Made by a program: the position numbers and the translations under genes
The notes under the pieces: model-generated
The model's input: the letters and a program-made list of their open reading frames with translations, nothing else
Database searches by the model: none
Told to the model about the DNA's origin: nothing
Part shown: piece by piece, positions 36,772 to 46,127 of the stretch
Position numbering within the stretch: position 1 is the stretch's first letter
How the letters are laid out: the number at the start of each line of letters is the position of its first letter
Assembly: GCF_000218545.1 (NCBI RefSeq)
Contig: NC_015671.1
Location: forward strand, 372,001 to 436,000
Length of the DNA stretch: 64,000 nucleotides
Source: Cellulomonas gilvus ATCC 13127
GTDB lineage: Bacteria; Actinomycetota; Actinomycetes; Actinomycetales; Cellulomonadaceae
Reading direction: 5' to 3'

Positions 36772-38516
36772 CGGCGCCCGTCACGACGCCGAGCGTCCCG
36801 CTCCCGGACGACGTCACGACCGCGCCGGTGCTCGCGACGCGCCTGGCCGCGCCCGCACCGGGGTGGACGGTCGAGGTCGACGCGGTCGTCGTCGGCTCGG
36901 GCATCGCGGGCCTGACGGCCGCGCTCGAGCTGCGCACGCGGGTGCCCCGCGTGCTGCTGGTGACCAAGGACCTCCTGGCCTCGGGCTCGACGGTCTGGGC
37001 GCAGGGCGGTATCGCGGCGGCGCTGGACCCGGAGGACTCCCCGGAGGCGCACCTGGCGGACACGCTCGTGGCCGGCGGCGGCCTGTGCGACCCGCGCGCG
37101 GTCGAGGTGCTGGTCACCGAGGGCCCGGCGCGGGTGCGTGAGCTGGTGGCGCGCGGCGCGGTGTTCGACACGGCGCCCGACGGCCAGATCTCGCTCACGC
37201 GCGAGGGCGGGCACCACGCGGACCGGATCGCACACGCGGGCGGCGACGCGACGGGTGCGGAGATCTCCCGCGCGCTGGTCGCGCAGATCGAGGCCGTACG
37301 GGACGACCCGGGCATCGAGGTCATCGAGCACGCGCTGGTGCTGGACGTGCTGACCGGTCCCGCAGGCCCCGACGGCCGGCCGGGTGCGGTGTGCGGCGTG
37401 ACGCTGCACGTGATCGGCGAGGGTCAGCGCGACGGCGTGGGCGCGGCGCTGAGCAAGGCCGTGGTGTTCGCGACGGGCGGGATCGGGCAGGTGTTCCGCT
37501 CGTCGACCAACCCGCCGCTGGCCACGGGTGACGGCATCGCGGCGGCGCTGCGCGCGGGCGCGGTGCTGGGCGACGTCGAGTTCGTGCAGTTCCACCCCAC
37601 GGTGCTGTGGCTCGGATCCGGCGTGAAGGGCCAGCTCACGCTGGTCTCGGAGGCCGTGCGCGGCGAGGGTGCGCTGCTCGTGGACACCGACGGTGTGCGG
37701 TTCATGCCGGACGTGCACCCCATGGCCGAGCTCGCGCCGCGGGACGTGGTCGCGCACGCGATCGTGCGGCAGATGGCCGCGACCGGGTCCGACCACGTGT
37801 GGCTCGACGCGCGGCACCTGGGTGCGGACTTCCTGCGCCGCCGCTTCCCGACGATCAACGAGCGCCTGCTCGAGCACGGCATCGACCTCACCACCGACCT
37901 GGTGCCCGTCGCGCCCGCGCAGCACTACCACTCGGGTGGCGTGGTCACGGACCTCGTCGGCCGCACGTCGCTGCGCGGCCTGTACGCGACGGGCGAGGTG
38001 GCGTGCACGGGCGTGCACGGCGCGAACCGGCTCGCGTCGAACTCGCTGCTCGAGGGGCTCGTGTTCGCGCACCGCGCCGCGCGGCACATCGCCGACCAGG
38101 TCGCCTCGGGCGTGCTGCGCCACGCCGACCCCGTGACGCGGCCGGGCAGCGAGGCGCTCGTGGCCGCCGCCGCGCGGTCCCGCGTGCAGCGCCTCGCGAC
38201 CGACGGCCCTGGCGTCCTGCGCTCGGCCGACGGCCTGCGCCGCGCCGCCGCGGGCCTGGCCCTCGTCCCCACGGATGCGCACACCCGGCACGACGACGGC
38301 CGCCTGCTGGCCGTGCCGCAGGTGGCCGAGTGGGAGACGACGAACGTGCACCAGGTCGCGAGCGTCCTGACGGCCACCGCGCTGGCCCGGGAGGAGAGCC
38401 GGGGCGGGCATGCGCGCAGCGACTTCCCCGAGCCCGACGAGCGCTGGCGCCTGCGCCTGGCCGCACGGCTCGACGGCGACGGCCGGCTCGAGCTCACGCC
38501 CACCCCGATCGGCTGA
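36768..38516 (+). CDS. nadB: L-aspartate oxidase
   Basis: GTG 36768 overlaps the panD stop. The 582-residue flavoprotein has the FAD site [14 protein letters not shown], the [10 protein letters not shown] segment, the catalytic-region sequence [11 protein letters not shown] and the [10 protein letters not shown] and [23 protein letters not shown] blocks of the succinate dehydrogenase/aspartate oxidase family. It makes iminoaspartate for quinolinate synthesis. NadC follows 27 bp later. NadA, the partner synthase, is not in this window. Confidence 0.96.
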   Translation: MTAPVTTPSVPLPDDVTTAPVLATRLAAPAPGWTVEVDAVVVGSGIAGLTAALELRTRVPRVLLVTKDLLASGSTVWAQGGIAAALDPEDSPEAHLADTLVAGGGLCDPRAVEVLVTEGPARVRELVARGAVFDTAPDGQISLTREGGHHADRIAHAGGDATGAEISRALVAQIEAVRDDPGIEVIEHALVLDVLTGPAGPDGRPGAVCGVTLHVIGEGQRDGVGAALSKAVVFATGGIGQVFRSSTNPPLATGDGIAAALRAGAVLGDVEFVQFHPTVLWLGSGVKGQLTLVSEAVRGEGALLVDTDGVRFMPDVHPMAELAPRDVVAHAIVRQMAATGSDHVWLDARHLGADFLRRRFPTINERLLEHGIDLTTDLVPVAPAQHYHSGGVVTDLVGRTSLRGLYATGEVACTGVHGANRLASNSLLEGLVFAHRAARHIADQVASGVLRHADPVTRPGSEALVAAAARSRVQRLATDGPGVLRSADGLRRAAAGLALVPTDAHTRHDDGRLLAVPQVAEWETTNVHQVASVLTATALAREESRGGHARSDFPEPDERWRLRLAARLDGDGRLELTPTPIG

Positions 38517-38543
38517 CGCCGGCCCGAGACCGAGGACGACCCC

Positions 38544-39446
38544 ATGACGACCACCACCGGCGTGCTGCCCGGCGACCCCGGACCCGACCCCGCGGCGGTC
38601 CGACGGCTCGTCGGGATCGCGCTCGACGAGGACCTGGGCCCCGCGCCCGGCCGGGACGTGACGTCGCAGGCCACCATCGCGCCGACCACCACGGGCACGG
38701 CCGACCTGGTCGCGCGCGCGGACGGGGTGGTCGCGGGCCTCGTCGTCGTCCCCGAGGTGCTGCGGCAGGTGGCCGAGCGCCTGGACCTGGCACCCGCGAC
38801 GCTCGTCGTGCACGTGCCCGACGGCACGCGCGTCACGCGTGGTGACGTGCTGGCCGAGCTCACCGGTCCGGTGCAGCTGCTGCTGGTGGCCGAGCGCACG
38901 TTGCTCAACCTCGCGTCGCGCGCCTCGGGCGTCGCCACGCACACGCGCCGCTGGGCCGACGCGCTGGTCGGCACGAGTGCCCGGGTGCTCGACACCCGCA
39001 AGACCACGCCCGGCCTGCGCGCGCTCGAGAAGTACGCGGTGCGCTGCGGCGGCGGCACCAACAAGCGCATGGGCCTGTACGACGTCGCGATGGTCAAGGA
39101 CAACCACGTCGCGGCGGCCGGGTCGGTCACCGCTGCGATCGAGGCCGTGCGCACCCGCTTCCCCGGTGTGCCGATCCAGGTCGAGGCGGACACGCGCGAC
39201 CAGGCGCTCGAGGCCGTCGCCGCAGGCGCCGACTTCCTGCTGCTCGACAACATGCCCACGCCCGTCCTGAGCGACGTCGTCGCCGCGGTCCGCGCCGTCG
39301 CGCCCGCCACCGAGCTCGAGGCCACGGGCAACCTCACGCTCGACCGCGCGCGCGAGGTCGCGTCCACGGGCGTCGACCACCTCTCGGTCGGCGGCCTCAC
39401 GCACTCCTCCCCGATCCTCGACCTGGCCCTCGACCTGCGCGCCTGA
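38544..39446 (+). CDS. nadC: quinolinate (nicotinate-nucleotide) phosphoribosyltransferase
   Basis: The 300-residue enzyme carries TLLNLASRASGVAT, LDTRKTTPGLRALEKYAV, GGGTNKRMGLYD, KDNHVAAAG and the end motif VDHLSVGGLTHS. It converts quinolinate and PRPP to nicotinate mononucleotide. It closes the pan/nad gene run and converges on the next gene with only 3 bp between stops. Confidence 0.97.
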   Translation: MTTTTGVLPGDPGPDPAAVRRLVGIALDEDLGPAPGRDVTSQATIAPTTTGTADLVARADGVVAGLVVVPEVLRQVAERLDLAPATLVVHVPDGTRVTRGDVLAELTGPVQLLLVAERTLLNLASRASGVATHTRRWADALVGTSARVLDTRKTTPGLRALEKYAVRCGGGTNKRMGLYDVAMVKDNHVAAAGSVTAAIEAVRTRFPGVPIQVEADTRDQALEAVAAGADFLLLDNMPTPVLSDVVAAVRAVAPATELEATGNLTLDRAREVASTGVDHLSVGGLTHSSPILDLALDLRA

Positions 39447-39449
39447 GCG

Positions 39450-40475
39450 TCAGTCCCAGAGCTCGGCGGCGAGGGGGGCGGTGGCGATCCGTGGTGGGAC
39501 GGCCGCGGGCCACTGGCGCAGGCGTGTGCGTTCGCCGTCGCTGATCCGGATGCTGTCGATGCTCGCCTGCCTCCGGCGCACGTCGAAGTACAGCACGCGC
39601 TCCTCGTCGAGCATCCCGAGCAGGCGCGACTGGTCGTTCTCGCTGCTCTCGAGCGGCAAGGTCTTGACCATGTCGGCGGCGCCCTCCAAGTGCTGGACGG
39701 TCACCCCGAGTTCAGTCTCGAGGAGCAGCCGATCGCTGGCGGGCCCCCAAGCGGCGGGACCCGCCAGGTTGCTGCCGCGTTCGTACACGTGCTTCGTCTC
39801 CCACGTGCTCGTGTCGAGCACCATCACGCGCCGCGTCCAGCCCCAGACGGGACGTGGGCGAACGTCCCAGGACGGCAGATCCTCCACGACGTGGGCGGCG
39901 GTGACGGACAGTGCCGCAAGACGTCCGTCGGGCGAGAACTGCACGCTCACCTGATCGGAGTGCAGCCAGTGGGAGACCCCGTGCAGCGTCATCAGCTCGC
40001 GCGGGTCCGATCCGTCGAACGTGGCCAGCGTGAGCGTGAGGCGCTCAGCCGAGACGCCCCGACGGTCGTCGACCGTCCGATCGACCCACGACTCGCAGAT
40101 CAGGGCCCGCGACCCGTCGGGCGATAGGCCGTACGCCACCTGTGGTCCGGTCCAGGACGACCGTGGGCGGAAACGGAAGCCGCTGTGGTCGATGCGTCCG
40201 CTGGCGAGGTCGAGCCGGAACACACCCTCATGCGCCCGGTCTTCGACGGACCGCTGCCGCATGAACAGGAGCGACCGGCCGCCCGGCGCCAGTGTGGGCG
40301 TGGCGAAGTCCGTCTGGAGCACGGCCACGTCGGTCTCCCGCATCCGCGGCTCGCGAGCGCACCACGCGCGCAGGACCTGGCGTCGAGGCGGCGGGCCCGT
40401 CGACGTCTCGACGACGGCGAGCACGGGTTCAGAGACCGGGAACAGTCCACGCATCACGGAGCGAGTTGGCGCCAC
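39450..40475 (-). CDS. predicted beta-propeller (TolB/WD40-like) protein
   Basis: From GTG 40475 the product is 341 residues; the ATG at 40454 is an alternative. The sequence shows blade-like repeats such as TPTLAPGGRSLLFMRQ, YGLSPDGSRALICES and QFSPDGRLAALSV, each ending in a xSPDGxxxAL pattern. No signal peptide was found. Codon use is less GC-rich than in neighbours and it abuts an IS, so it may be an acquired gene. No function is assigned. Confidence 0.7.
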   Translation of the reverse strand: MAPTRSVMRGLFPVSEPVLAVVETSTGPPPRRQVLRAWCAREPRMRETDVAVLQTDFATPTLAPGGRSLLFMRQRSVEDRAHEGVFRLDLASGRIDHSGFRFRPRSSWTGPQVAYGLSPDGSRALICESWVDRTVDDRRGVSAERLTLTLATFDGSDPRELMTLHGVSHWLHSDQVSVQFSPDGRLAALSVTAAHVVEDLPSWDVRPRPVWGWTRRVMVLDTSTWETKHVYERGSNLAGPAAWGPASDRLLLETELGVTVQHLEGAADMVKTLPLESSENDQSRLLGMLDEERVLYFDVRRRQASIDSIRISDGERTRLRQWPAAVPPRIATAPLAAELWD

Positions 40476-40481
40476 GCCCGG

Positions 40482-40487
40482 ATGCTA
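40482..40487 (-). promoter_or_regulatory. -10 hexamer before the beta-propeller gene, now joined to the IS end
   Basis: On the minus strand TAGCAT is followed by 6 nt and the GTG at 40475. Its TAGC lies in the duplicated target, so the IS insertion kept the hexamer but replaced everything upstream of it. Confidence 0.45.
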
Positions 40488-40489
40488 GG
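40484..40489. repeat. target site duplication of the IS481-family element, left copy
   Basis: GCTAGG is repeated at 41605-41610 directly after the other IS end. It fits the NCTAGN target known for IS481. The transposase TAG stop is read from this copy on the minus strand. Confidence 0.85.
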
Positions 40490-41492
40490 TGTTCCGGCTC
40501 ATGAGGTTGGTGACGCCTGCGTGGAGGCGTGAGGCCGGGGGCTGGTTGCCGGCGGCGGTGTGGCAGCGATGGTAGTTGTAGTGGACGTTCCAGATCTTGA
40601 TCGCTGCGGCCCGCTCGGCCTCGGAGGTCCAGATGCGGGCGTAGAGGAGTTCCTCGGCCAGGATCCGGTTGTATCTCTCGACCTTGCCGTTGTGCCGGGG
40701 AGTGTGCGGACGGATCCGCTGGTGACGCGAGGCGAACGCGGTCACCGTCCGGGTGAACGCCTTGGCGGTGTAGTTCGCGCCGTTGTCGGTGACCACCCGG
40801 ACCAGCCGGTTGATGCCGTGGGCGGCGAAGAACGCCCGTGCCCGGCAGAAGAACCCGATCGTGGTCGCTGCCTTCTCGTCGGGCAGGTGCTCGGTGTAGG
40901 CCAGTCGGGAGAAGCCGTCGACGGCGGAGTGCAGGTAGACGTAGCCGGCGCGGGCGCCCTTGGTCTTGGCCCGCTGGGCGGCCTTGTCCGCCGCTGAGCC
41001 GCGCCCGTGAGCGCGCCAGCCGCCGCCATCGGGGATGCGCCCGACCTTCTTGACGTCCAGATGGACCATGTGACCGGGGTAGCGGGCGGTGATGCGGCCC
41101 GCGGTGCGGTTCATCGACCCGTCGGGGTCGATGTCGCGGCGCCGGCTGATGCCCAGGCGGACCAGCCACCGCCCGACGGTCGCGACCGAGACCTGGTGCC
41201 CGCGGCGGACCAGCTCGAGGTGGATCGCCCGGGCCGACCACTTGTGCTCCCGGCGCCACGTCTCGATCAACGCGACCAGGTCGGGCTCGAGCTGGGTCGG
41301 GGACGCGTGAGGGACACTCGCCCGGTCGGCCAGCCCGACCTCGCCCAACTCGTCGAACCGGGCCTTCCACTTCGACAGGCACTGCCGAGAGATGCCCGCC
41401 TCGGCAGCGACGTGAGCGATCGGTCGGTGGGCGCAGCGGCGCACGAGCCGCAGCCGCCCTTCGGGGGTGAACGGGGCGTTAGCGTGGCTCAT
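40485..41492 (-). CDS. IS481-family transposase
   Basis: The 335-residue protein has an N-terminal HTH region (IAHVAAEAGISRQCLSKWKARF, about 25-46) and an rve/DDE core with D146 (HLDVKK), D236 (VVTDNGANY) and E272 (HNGKVERYNR), giving the 35-residue D-E spacing of this group. The frame is intact and the element looks active. The last codons are in the terminal inverted repeat and the TAG stop is in the duplicated target, so the host sequence provides the end of the gene. Confidence 0.95.
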   Translation of the reverse strand: MSHANAPFTPEGRLRLVRRCAHRPIAHVAAEAGISRQCLSKWKARFDELGEVGLADRASVPHASPTQLEPDLVALIETWRREHKWSARAIHLELVRRGHQVSVATVGRWLVRLGISRRRDIDPDGSMNRTAGRITARYPGHMVHLDVKKVGRIPDGGGWRAHGRGSAADKAAQRAKTKGARAGYVYLHSAVDGFSRLAYTEHLPDEKAATTIGFFCRARAFFAAHGINRLVRVVTDNGANYTAKAFTRTVTAFASRHQRIRPHTPRHNGKVERYNRILAEELLYARIWTSEAERAAAIKIWNVHYNYHRCHTAAGNQPPASRLHAGVTNLMSRNT

Positions 41493-41604
41493 CGAGGGGT
41501 AGGTCCTTCGCGCAGCAGTTGGTTGGTCGCACTTCCATCCTGCCGCCGGGGCCTACCCCTCCCTCACACCCCCAGCCGCGTCACCAACCTCATGAGCCAC
41601 AACA
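40490..41604. mobile_element. complete IS481-family insertion sequence (1115 bp)
   Basis: The ends are 27-bp inverted repeats with two mismatches: IRL 40490-40516 starts TGTTCCGGCTCATGAGG and IRR 41578-41604 reads TGTTGTGGCTCATGAGG inward. A 6-bp direct repeat GCTAGG flanks the element. A single intact transposase gene fills it. Without the IS the target reads GGATGCTAGGGCATCC, itself a short dyad. Confidence 0.93.
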
Positions 41605-41610
41605 GCTAGG
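41605..41610. repeat. target site duplication, right copy
   Basis: GCTAGG directly follows the AACA end of the element and matches the copy at 40484-40489. Confidence 0.85.
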
Positions 41611-41648
41611 GCATCCACCCTCGGCGCCCTCTGACCACCGGACGGTCC

Positions 41649-41828
41649 GCGCGCCGTTGTGGGTGGGGATGGTCACGCCTGGCGTGACGAAGTCCACCCA
41701 CACCTCGCTGCCGCCCCCGGGGACGACGCCCGCCGCGCCCCTGCCGGTACGCGCGCCGTTGTGGGTGGAGATGGTCACGCCTGGCGTGACGAGGTCCACC
41801 CAGACCCCGCTGCCCCCCCGGGACGAGG
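41649..41828. repeat. two tandem imperfect repeats, 102-bp period, each with a 41-bp nested palindrome
   Basis: Copies begin at 41649 and 41751 with GCGCGCCGTTGTGGGTGG and stay similar for about 75 bp. In each, an inner stem GTCACGCC/GGCGTGAC (one-base loop) is enclosed by an outer stem, TGGGTGGA with TCCACCCA in copy two and one mismatch in copy one. The dyads run 41660-41700 and 41762-41802. They lie 3' of the putative anti-sigma gene and beside the IS. They could be REP-like elements, a tandem protein-binding site or an RNA structure. Confidence 0.75.
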
Positions 41829-41863
41829 ACCGCCCGCCACCCTGGAGCGGGTGACGGGCGGTC
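41828..41863. terminator. hairpin after the sigma factor / anti-sigma operon
   Basis: GACCGCCCG (41828-41836) pairs with CGGGCGGTC (41855-41863), and CACCC/GGGTG extends the stem inside. It starts 18 bp beyond the stop of the minus-strand gene at 41881. Confidence 0.6.
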
Positions 41864-41880
41864 GCCGAGTGGTGCGTCGG

Positions 41881-43245
41881 TCAGGCGCACTCGAAGACGA
41901 CGTTGAGCGCGTCGGCCCGCAGCCGCACGTGCCAGGTGCCGTCGGGCGCCTGGACGGCGATGAGCGCCTGCGCCTCGAGGAACGCGTCGTCGGTCGCGTA
42001 CGGGTAGCCGGCGTCGAGGCCGTGCACCTCGGAGCCCTCGTTCATCGTCCAGGACTTGTCGAGCATGTGCTGCCGCACGGTGCGGGACAGGTCGTTGCCG
42101 CCCGCGACGGGCGCCATCACGGGCAGGCCGTCGGCCGTGGTCCCGACGCGCCGCCAGTCGGCGGGGTCGTGCGAGTCCTCGAGCGAGAACTGCGCGTCCA
42201 TGCAGGAGAGCGCGCCGGCGCCCGCGGTCCAGGTCCGCCACTCGTCGGTCCGGCTCACGCCGTCGTCCCACGTGATGTCGTCGAACGACGTGCCGGGCAC
42301 GTCCTGCGAGTCGAGCTGCACGTACGAGCCGAACGGCAGGCGCCAGGCGTATGCGGCGGAGCTCAGGCCCTCGACCAGGCCGGTGGCGCCCGGCGCGGCC
42401 ACGGGCGCACCCGCGAAGGTCAGCGAGCCGACGGTCGCGATGCTGGCGACCGGCTGCTCCGTGAGGCCCACCGGAACGCCGTACGGGCTGAACCAGTCGG
42501 ACTCGCGCGTCGCGTCGGTGGAGACCTTCCAGCCCTCGCCGAGGTCGACGCTCGACGGCAGCGTGAGCGTGTCGTAGAACGTGTCCTCGTCGACCGTGAC
42601 GCCCGCGGCGACGTCGGTCGCGGCGTCGACGCACGGGTCGCCGGTCCGCGCGCTGGGGCACGTGACCAGGCGGGCGCCGTCGTCGTCGACCTCGTACATG
42701 AGCGCGCCGGCGCGCAGGAACGTCGGCGTCTCGATCGCGGTGGTGACGTCCTCGGTGGCCAGGTACAGGGTCGCGCCGCCGCGCTCGCCCACGCGGTACA
42801 CCGACCACGTGTCCAGCCGGTCGGCGGGCAGCAGCGAGGACGCCACGGCGTCGTCGAGCACGGGTGCGGTCCAGGTCTCGCCCGTGCGGGGCGCCGAGAG
42901 CCGCTCGATGACGGTCGCGTCGTCGATCGACTTCGCGCGCTCGGCCGGGGTCACCGGGGCCGCGGGTGTGGTGGGGTCCGACGACGGTGCGGGGCTCGGC
43001 AGGGTCTGCGAGGGGCTGTGCGCCGGGGGCGTGGGGGTCGGCTCGAGCTGGCCGATCCCGTACCAGACGCCCGTGCCGAGCACACCGGCGCAGGCGGCCG
43101 CGCCCACGGACGTCACGGCGTGCCGCTGGATGCGGGCACGGCGGACCGTGCCGCGCACACGGGACAGCGTGCGCTCGTCGAGGGGGCCGGTCGCGTCCGC
43201 GATCGCGTCGCGCGCGCCGGTCAGGAGCTGGTCGAGGTCGTTCAT
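41881..43245 (-). CDS. membrane protein paired with a sigma factor (putative anti-sigma/regulatory partner)
   Basis: The 454-residue product has a cytoplasmic N-terminus of about 40 residues, one membrane helix ([18 protein letters not shown], about 44-62), a Pro/Ser/Thr-rich stretch and a large extracytoplasmic domain with several Cys (for example [17 protein letters not shown]). ATG 43245 overlaps the sigma gene stop by 4 bp. This pairing suggests an anti-sigma or sensor role. The zinc HxxxCxxC motif of many anti-sigma factors is absent, so the role is inferred from context alone. Confidence 0.7.
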   Translation of the reverse strand: MNDLDQLLTGARDAIADATGPLDERTLSRVRGTVRRARIQRHAVTSVGAAACAGVLGTGVWYGIGQLEPTPTPPAHSPSQTLPSPAPSSDPTTPAAPVTPAERAKSIDDATVIERLSAPRTGETWTAPVLDDAVASSLLPADRLDTWSVYRVGERGGATLYLATEDVTTAIETPTFLRAGALMYEVDDDGARLVTCPSARTGDPCVDAATDVAAGVTVDEDTFYDTLTLPSSVDLGEGWKVSTDATRESDWFSPYGVPVGLTEQPVASIATVGSLTFAGAPVAAPGATGLVEGLSSAAYAWRLPFGSYVQLDSQDVPGTSFDDITWDDGVSRTDEWRTWTAGAGALSCMDAQFSLEDSHDPADWRRVGTTADGLPVMAPVAGGNDLSRTVRQHMLDKSWTMNEGSEVHGLDAGYPYATDDAFLEAQALIAVQAPDGTWHVRLRADALNVVFECA

Positions 43246-43799
43246 CGTGCGCCCTCCGTGGCGTGCCGGGTGGTCGTCGCGCGGACGGGGACCGTCTCGT
43301 CGACGTGGGGGTGGGTGCCGAGGATCTGCGCGAGCCGCGCGAGGCCGTCGGACGTGTAGCGCTTGACGGAGCCCTCGCTGAGGTTGAGCACCGAGGCCGT
43401 CTCCGCGACGGACAGGTCCTCCATCTGCCGCAGCACCACGCAGGCGCGCTCACGCGGGCTGAGCACCGAGAGCGCGCGCATCACGTCGCGCCCGATGGCC
43501 TGCGCCTGGTCCTCCGCCGACGCCGCGGGCTGCGCCGCGGCGCGCTGCGCGACGAGGCGTTCGCGCCGCCGCCGTCGGGCGTCGTCGATCGCGCGGGACG
43601 CGATCGCGCGTCGGACGTACGCCTCGGCCTGCTCGACCGTGGTGAACCGCGCGCGGCCCTTGAACGTCGCGACCAGCGCCTCCTGGACCAGGTCGGGCGC
43701 CTCGCTCGTCGATCCTGCGACGAGCGCCGCGTGCGCGACCAGGCGTGGATAGCGTTCTCGCACCACCTGGTCGAGCAGCAGCTCCCAGGGTCTGGGCAT
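43242..43799 (-). CDS. ECF-type RNA polymerase sigma factor
   Basis: ATG 43799 follows GAGGGGA. The 185 residues show region 2 ([39 protein letters not shown]) and region 4 with HTH ([36 protein letters not shown]). It resembles the SigE/SigM-like actinobacterial group (SigE70-type). It directs transcription of an unidentified regulon and probably of itself; the next gene is the likely controller. Confidence 0.92.
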   Translation of the reverse strand: MPRPWELLLDQVVRERYPRLVAHAALVAGSTSEAPDLVQEALVATFKGRARFTTVEQAEAYVRRAIASRAIDDARRRRRERLVAQRAAAQPAASAEDQAQAIGRDVMRALSVLSPRERACVVLRQMEDLSVAETASVLNLSEGSVKRYTSDGLARLAQILGTHPHVDETVPVRATTTRHATEGAR

Positions 43800-43880
43800 G
43801 GTGTTCCCCTCGTCGATCGTGCGTGTCGCGATGACAACGATCCTCGGTGCCGGGCGCGTTGGGGTGAATGCTGCGCCGAC

Positions 43881-43886
43881 TACGAT
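43881..43886 (+). promoter_or_regulatory. -10 hexamer of lysS
   Basis: TACGAT is followed by 6 nt and the GTG at 43893, with no ribosome site between. Confidence 0.55.
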
Positions 43887-43892
43887 GGCCCG

Positions 43893-45404
43893 GTGACGGA
43901 CGCCCCCCTGCAGCCTGCCGACGACACCCCCGAGCAGATCCGCATCCGCCGCGAGAAGCGCGAGCGGCTGCTGGCCGAGGGCACGGAGCCGTACCCCGTC
44001 TCGCTGCCGCGCACGCACACCATCGAGCAGGTGCGTGCGGCGTACCCGGACCTCGAGCCGGGCCAGGAGACGGACGACGAGGTCGGCGTCGCCGGCCGCG
44101 TGGTCTTCCTGCGCAACACCGGCAAGCTGTGCTTCGCGACGCTGCAGGACGGTGCCGGCACGCGTCTGCAGGCGATGCTGAGCCTCGCGGAGGTGGGCGA
44201 GGAGCGTCTGGCGGCGTTCAAGTCCGACGTGGACCTGGGTGACCACGTGTTCATCCACGGACGCGTGATCCAGTCCAAGCGCGGCGAGCTGTCGGTGTTC
44301 GCCGACGAGTGGCGCATGGCGGCCAAGTCGATCCGCCCGCTGCCCAACCTGTACGAGGGTGCCGAGCTGTCCGACGAGGCGCGGGTCCGGCAGCGCTATG
44401 TGGACCTGATCGTCAACTCCAAGGCGCGTGACATGGTGCGCACGCGCGCCGCGGTGGTGCGTTCGCTGCGTGACAACTTCGCGCGGCGCGGATTCCTCGA
44501 GGTCGAGACCCCGATGCTGCAGACGCGCGCCGAGGGTGCGGCGGCGCGGCAGTTCGAGACGCACATGAATGCGTTCGACATCGAGCTGTTCCTGCGCATC
44601 GCGCCCGAGCTGTTCCTCAAGCGCGCGGCGGTCGGCGGCGTGGAGCGCGTGTTCGAGATCAACCGCAACTTCCGGAACGAGGGCGTCGACGCGACGCATT
44701 CTCCGGAGTTCGCGATGCTCGAGGCGTACGAGGCCTACGGCGACTACGACACCATGGCGGCCCTGACGCAGGACCTGGTCCAGACGGCCGCGATGGACGC
44801 GCTCGGCACCACCGAGGTGACGTTGGCGGACGGCTCGCCGTACGAGCTGGGCGGGCAGTGGACGCACCTGACGATGTACGAGTCGCTCTCCGAGGCGGTG
44901 GGCGAGCACATCACGCACGACACCGACGACGCGACGCTGCTGCGCCTGCTCGAGAAGGCGGACATCGAGCTGGCACCCGCGCAGCGCAACCACGGCAAGC
45001 TCGTCGAGGAGCTGTGGGAGCACCACGTGGGTGCGCACCTGCACGCGCCCACGTTCGTGCGGGACTTCCCGGTGGAGACCTCGCCGCTCACGCGTGACCA
45101 CCGCAGCAAGCCGGGCCTGGTCGAGAAGTGGGACCTGTACGTGCGCGGGCTCGAGCTGGCGACCGCCTACTCCGAGCTCGTGGACCCCGTGGTGCAGCGC
45201 CAGCGCTTCGAGGCGCAGGCGCTGCTGGCGGCGCGCGGCGACGACGAGGCGATGCGCATCGACGAGGACTTCCTCACCGCGATGGAGTTCGCCATGCCGC
45301 CGTCGGGCGGCATGGGCATGGGGATCGACCGCCTGCTGATCGCGATGACCGGTCAGGGCATTCGTGACACCATCTTGTTCCCGCTGGTGAAGCCGCAGGC
45401 ATGA
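43893..45404 (+). CDS. lysS: lysyl-tRNA synthetase, class II
   Basis: GTG 43893 gives 503 residues. The N-terminal OB-fold ([22 protein letters not shown]) is followed by class II motif 1 ([11 protein letters not shown]), motif 2 ([22 protein letters not shown] in part) and motif 3 ([13 protein letters not shown]). It charges tRNA-Lys. The small membrane protein and lsr2 follow on the same strand. Confidence 0.97.
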   Translation: MTDAPLQPADDTPEQIRIRREKRERLLAEGTEPYPVSLPRTHTIEQVRAAYPDLEPGQETDDEVGVAGRVVFLRNTGKLCFATLQDGAGTRLQAMLSLAEVGEERLAAFKSDVDLGDHVFIHGRVIQSKRGELSVFADEWRMAAKSIRPLPNLYEGAELSDEARVRQRYVDLIVNSKARDMVRTRAAVVRSLRDNFARRGFLEVETPMLQTRAEGAAARQFETHMNAFDIELFLRIAPELFLKRAAVGGVERVFEINRNFRNEGVDATHSPEFAMLEAYEAYGDYDTMAALTQDLVQTAAMDALGTTEVTLADGSPYELGGQWTHLTMYESLSEAVGEHITHDTDDATLLRLLEKADIELAPAQRNHGKLVEELWEHHVGAHLHAPTFVRDFPVETSPLTRDHRSKPGLVEKWDLYVRGLELATAYSELVDPVVQRQRFEAQALLAARGDDEAMRIDEDFLTAMEFAMPPSGGMGMGIDRLLIAMTGQGIRDTILFPLVKPQA

Positions 45405-45423
45405 CCGGCGTCCGGGAGGATTC

Positions 45424-45603
45424 ATGAACGGGCTGGGCGGCGTTCTGGCGGCGGTGCTCCCGTCGATCGGCGTAGGTGTGCTGTTCTGGTTCGCGATGCG
45501 CGCCATCATCAACGCGGACCGGACCGAACGTCAGGCGCTCGCGCGTATGGACCGCGAGGCCGCGGACGCGGAAAAGAATGCGGGCCCCGTCGTCTCGGAT
45601 TGA
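45424..45603 (+). CDS. small membrane protein between lysS and lsr2
   Basis: ATG 45424 follows GGGAGGA. The 59-residue protein has one N-terminal hydrophobic helix (LAAVLPSIGVGVLFWFAM) and a charged tail (NADRTERQALARMDREAADAEK). Small proteins of this kind lie between lysS and lsr2 in several Micrococcales. Function is unknown. Confidence 0.75.
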   Translation: MNGLGGVLAAVLPSIGVGVLFWFAMRAIINADRTERQALARMDREAADAEKNAGPVVSD

Positions 45604-45707
45604 CGTATTTGTCGCCTGGTGTGATGCTTGCCGCGGCGAGTTCGACGTTCTTCGCAAACGCCTGGGACGCGCGCCGCACAAGCCCCCCATCGCATCGGAG
45701 AAACCCC

Positions 45708-46046
45708 ATGGCTCAGAAGGTCCAGGTCCTGCTGGTCGACGACCTCGACGGCAGCACCGCCGACGAGACGGTCACGTTCGCCCTCGACGGCGTCACGTAC
45801 GAGATCGACCTGACGACCGCGAACGCGGCCGAGCTGCGCGACGCGTTCGCGAAGTGGGTCGGCCACGCGCGCAAGGTCAGCGGCCGTTCCACGGCCGGCC
45901 GTGCCACGGGTTCGGCTCCGCGTCGTCGCCGGGGGGACAGCGACGCGCAGGCGATCCGCGAGTGGGCCAAGGACAAGGGGCTCGAGGTCTCGGAGCGTGG
46001 CCGTATCAGCGCCGAGGTGCGCAAGGCGTACGACGACGCGCACTGA
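45708..46046 (+). CDS. lsr2: Lsr2, nucleoid-associated H-NS-like protein
   Basis: The 112-residue product has the N-terminal dimerisation domain (AQKVQVLLVDDLDGSTADETV) and a C-terminal DNA-binding domain with the RGR core in SERGRISAEVRKAYDDAH, linked by a basic Arg-rich stretch. Lsr2 binds AT-rich minor groove and silences foreign DNA such as insertion elements. It ends at a strong terminator shared with xylB. Confidence 0.96.
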   Translation: MAQKVQVLLVDDLDGSTADETVTFALDGVTYEIDLTTANAAELRDAFAKWVGHARKVSGRSTAGRATGSAPRRRRGDSDAQAIREWAKDKGLEVSERGRISAEVRKAYDDAH

Positions 46047-46062
46047 TCCCGCACGCACGAAA

Positions 46063-46099
46063 GAGGGGCCCGGCACACCGCAGCGGTGCCGGGCCCCTC
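46063..46099. terminator. bidirectional terminator between lsr2 and xylB
   Basis: GAGGGGCCCGGCAC (46063-46076) pairs perfectly with GTGCCGGGCCCCTC (46086-46099) around a 9-nt loop, between convergent genes. Confidence 0.82.
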
Positions 46100-46127
46100 G
46101 CTCGTCGTCCCGGGGCGGGACGTGTCC

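Noticed and set aside
41590..41799. 69-codon minus-strand frame with a twice repeated VTPGVT peptide
   Set aside because: The repeat arises from the palindromic DNA, both strands give similar peptides, and the frame runs into the IS end. No ribosome site was seen.
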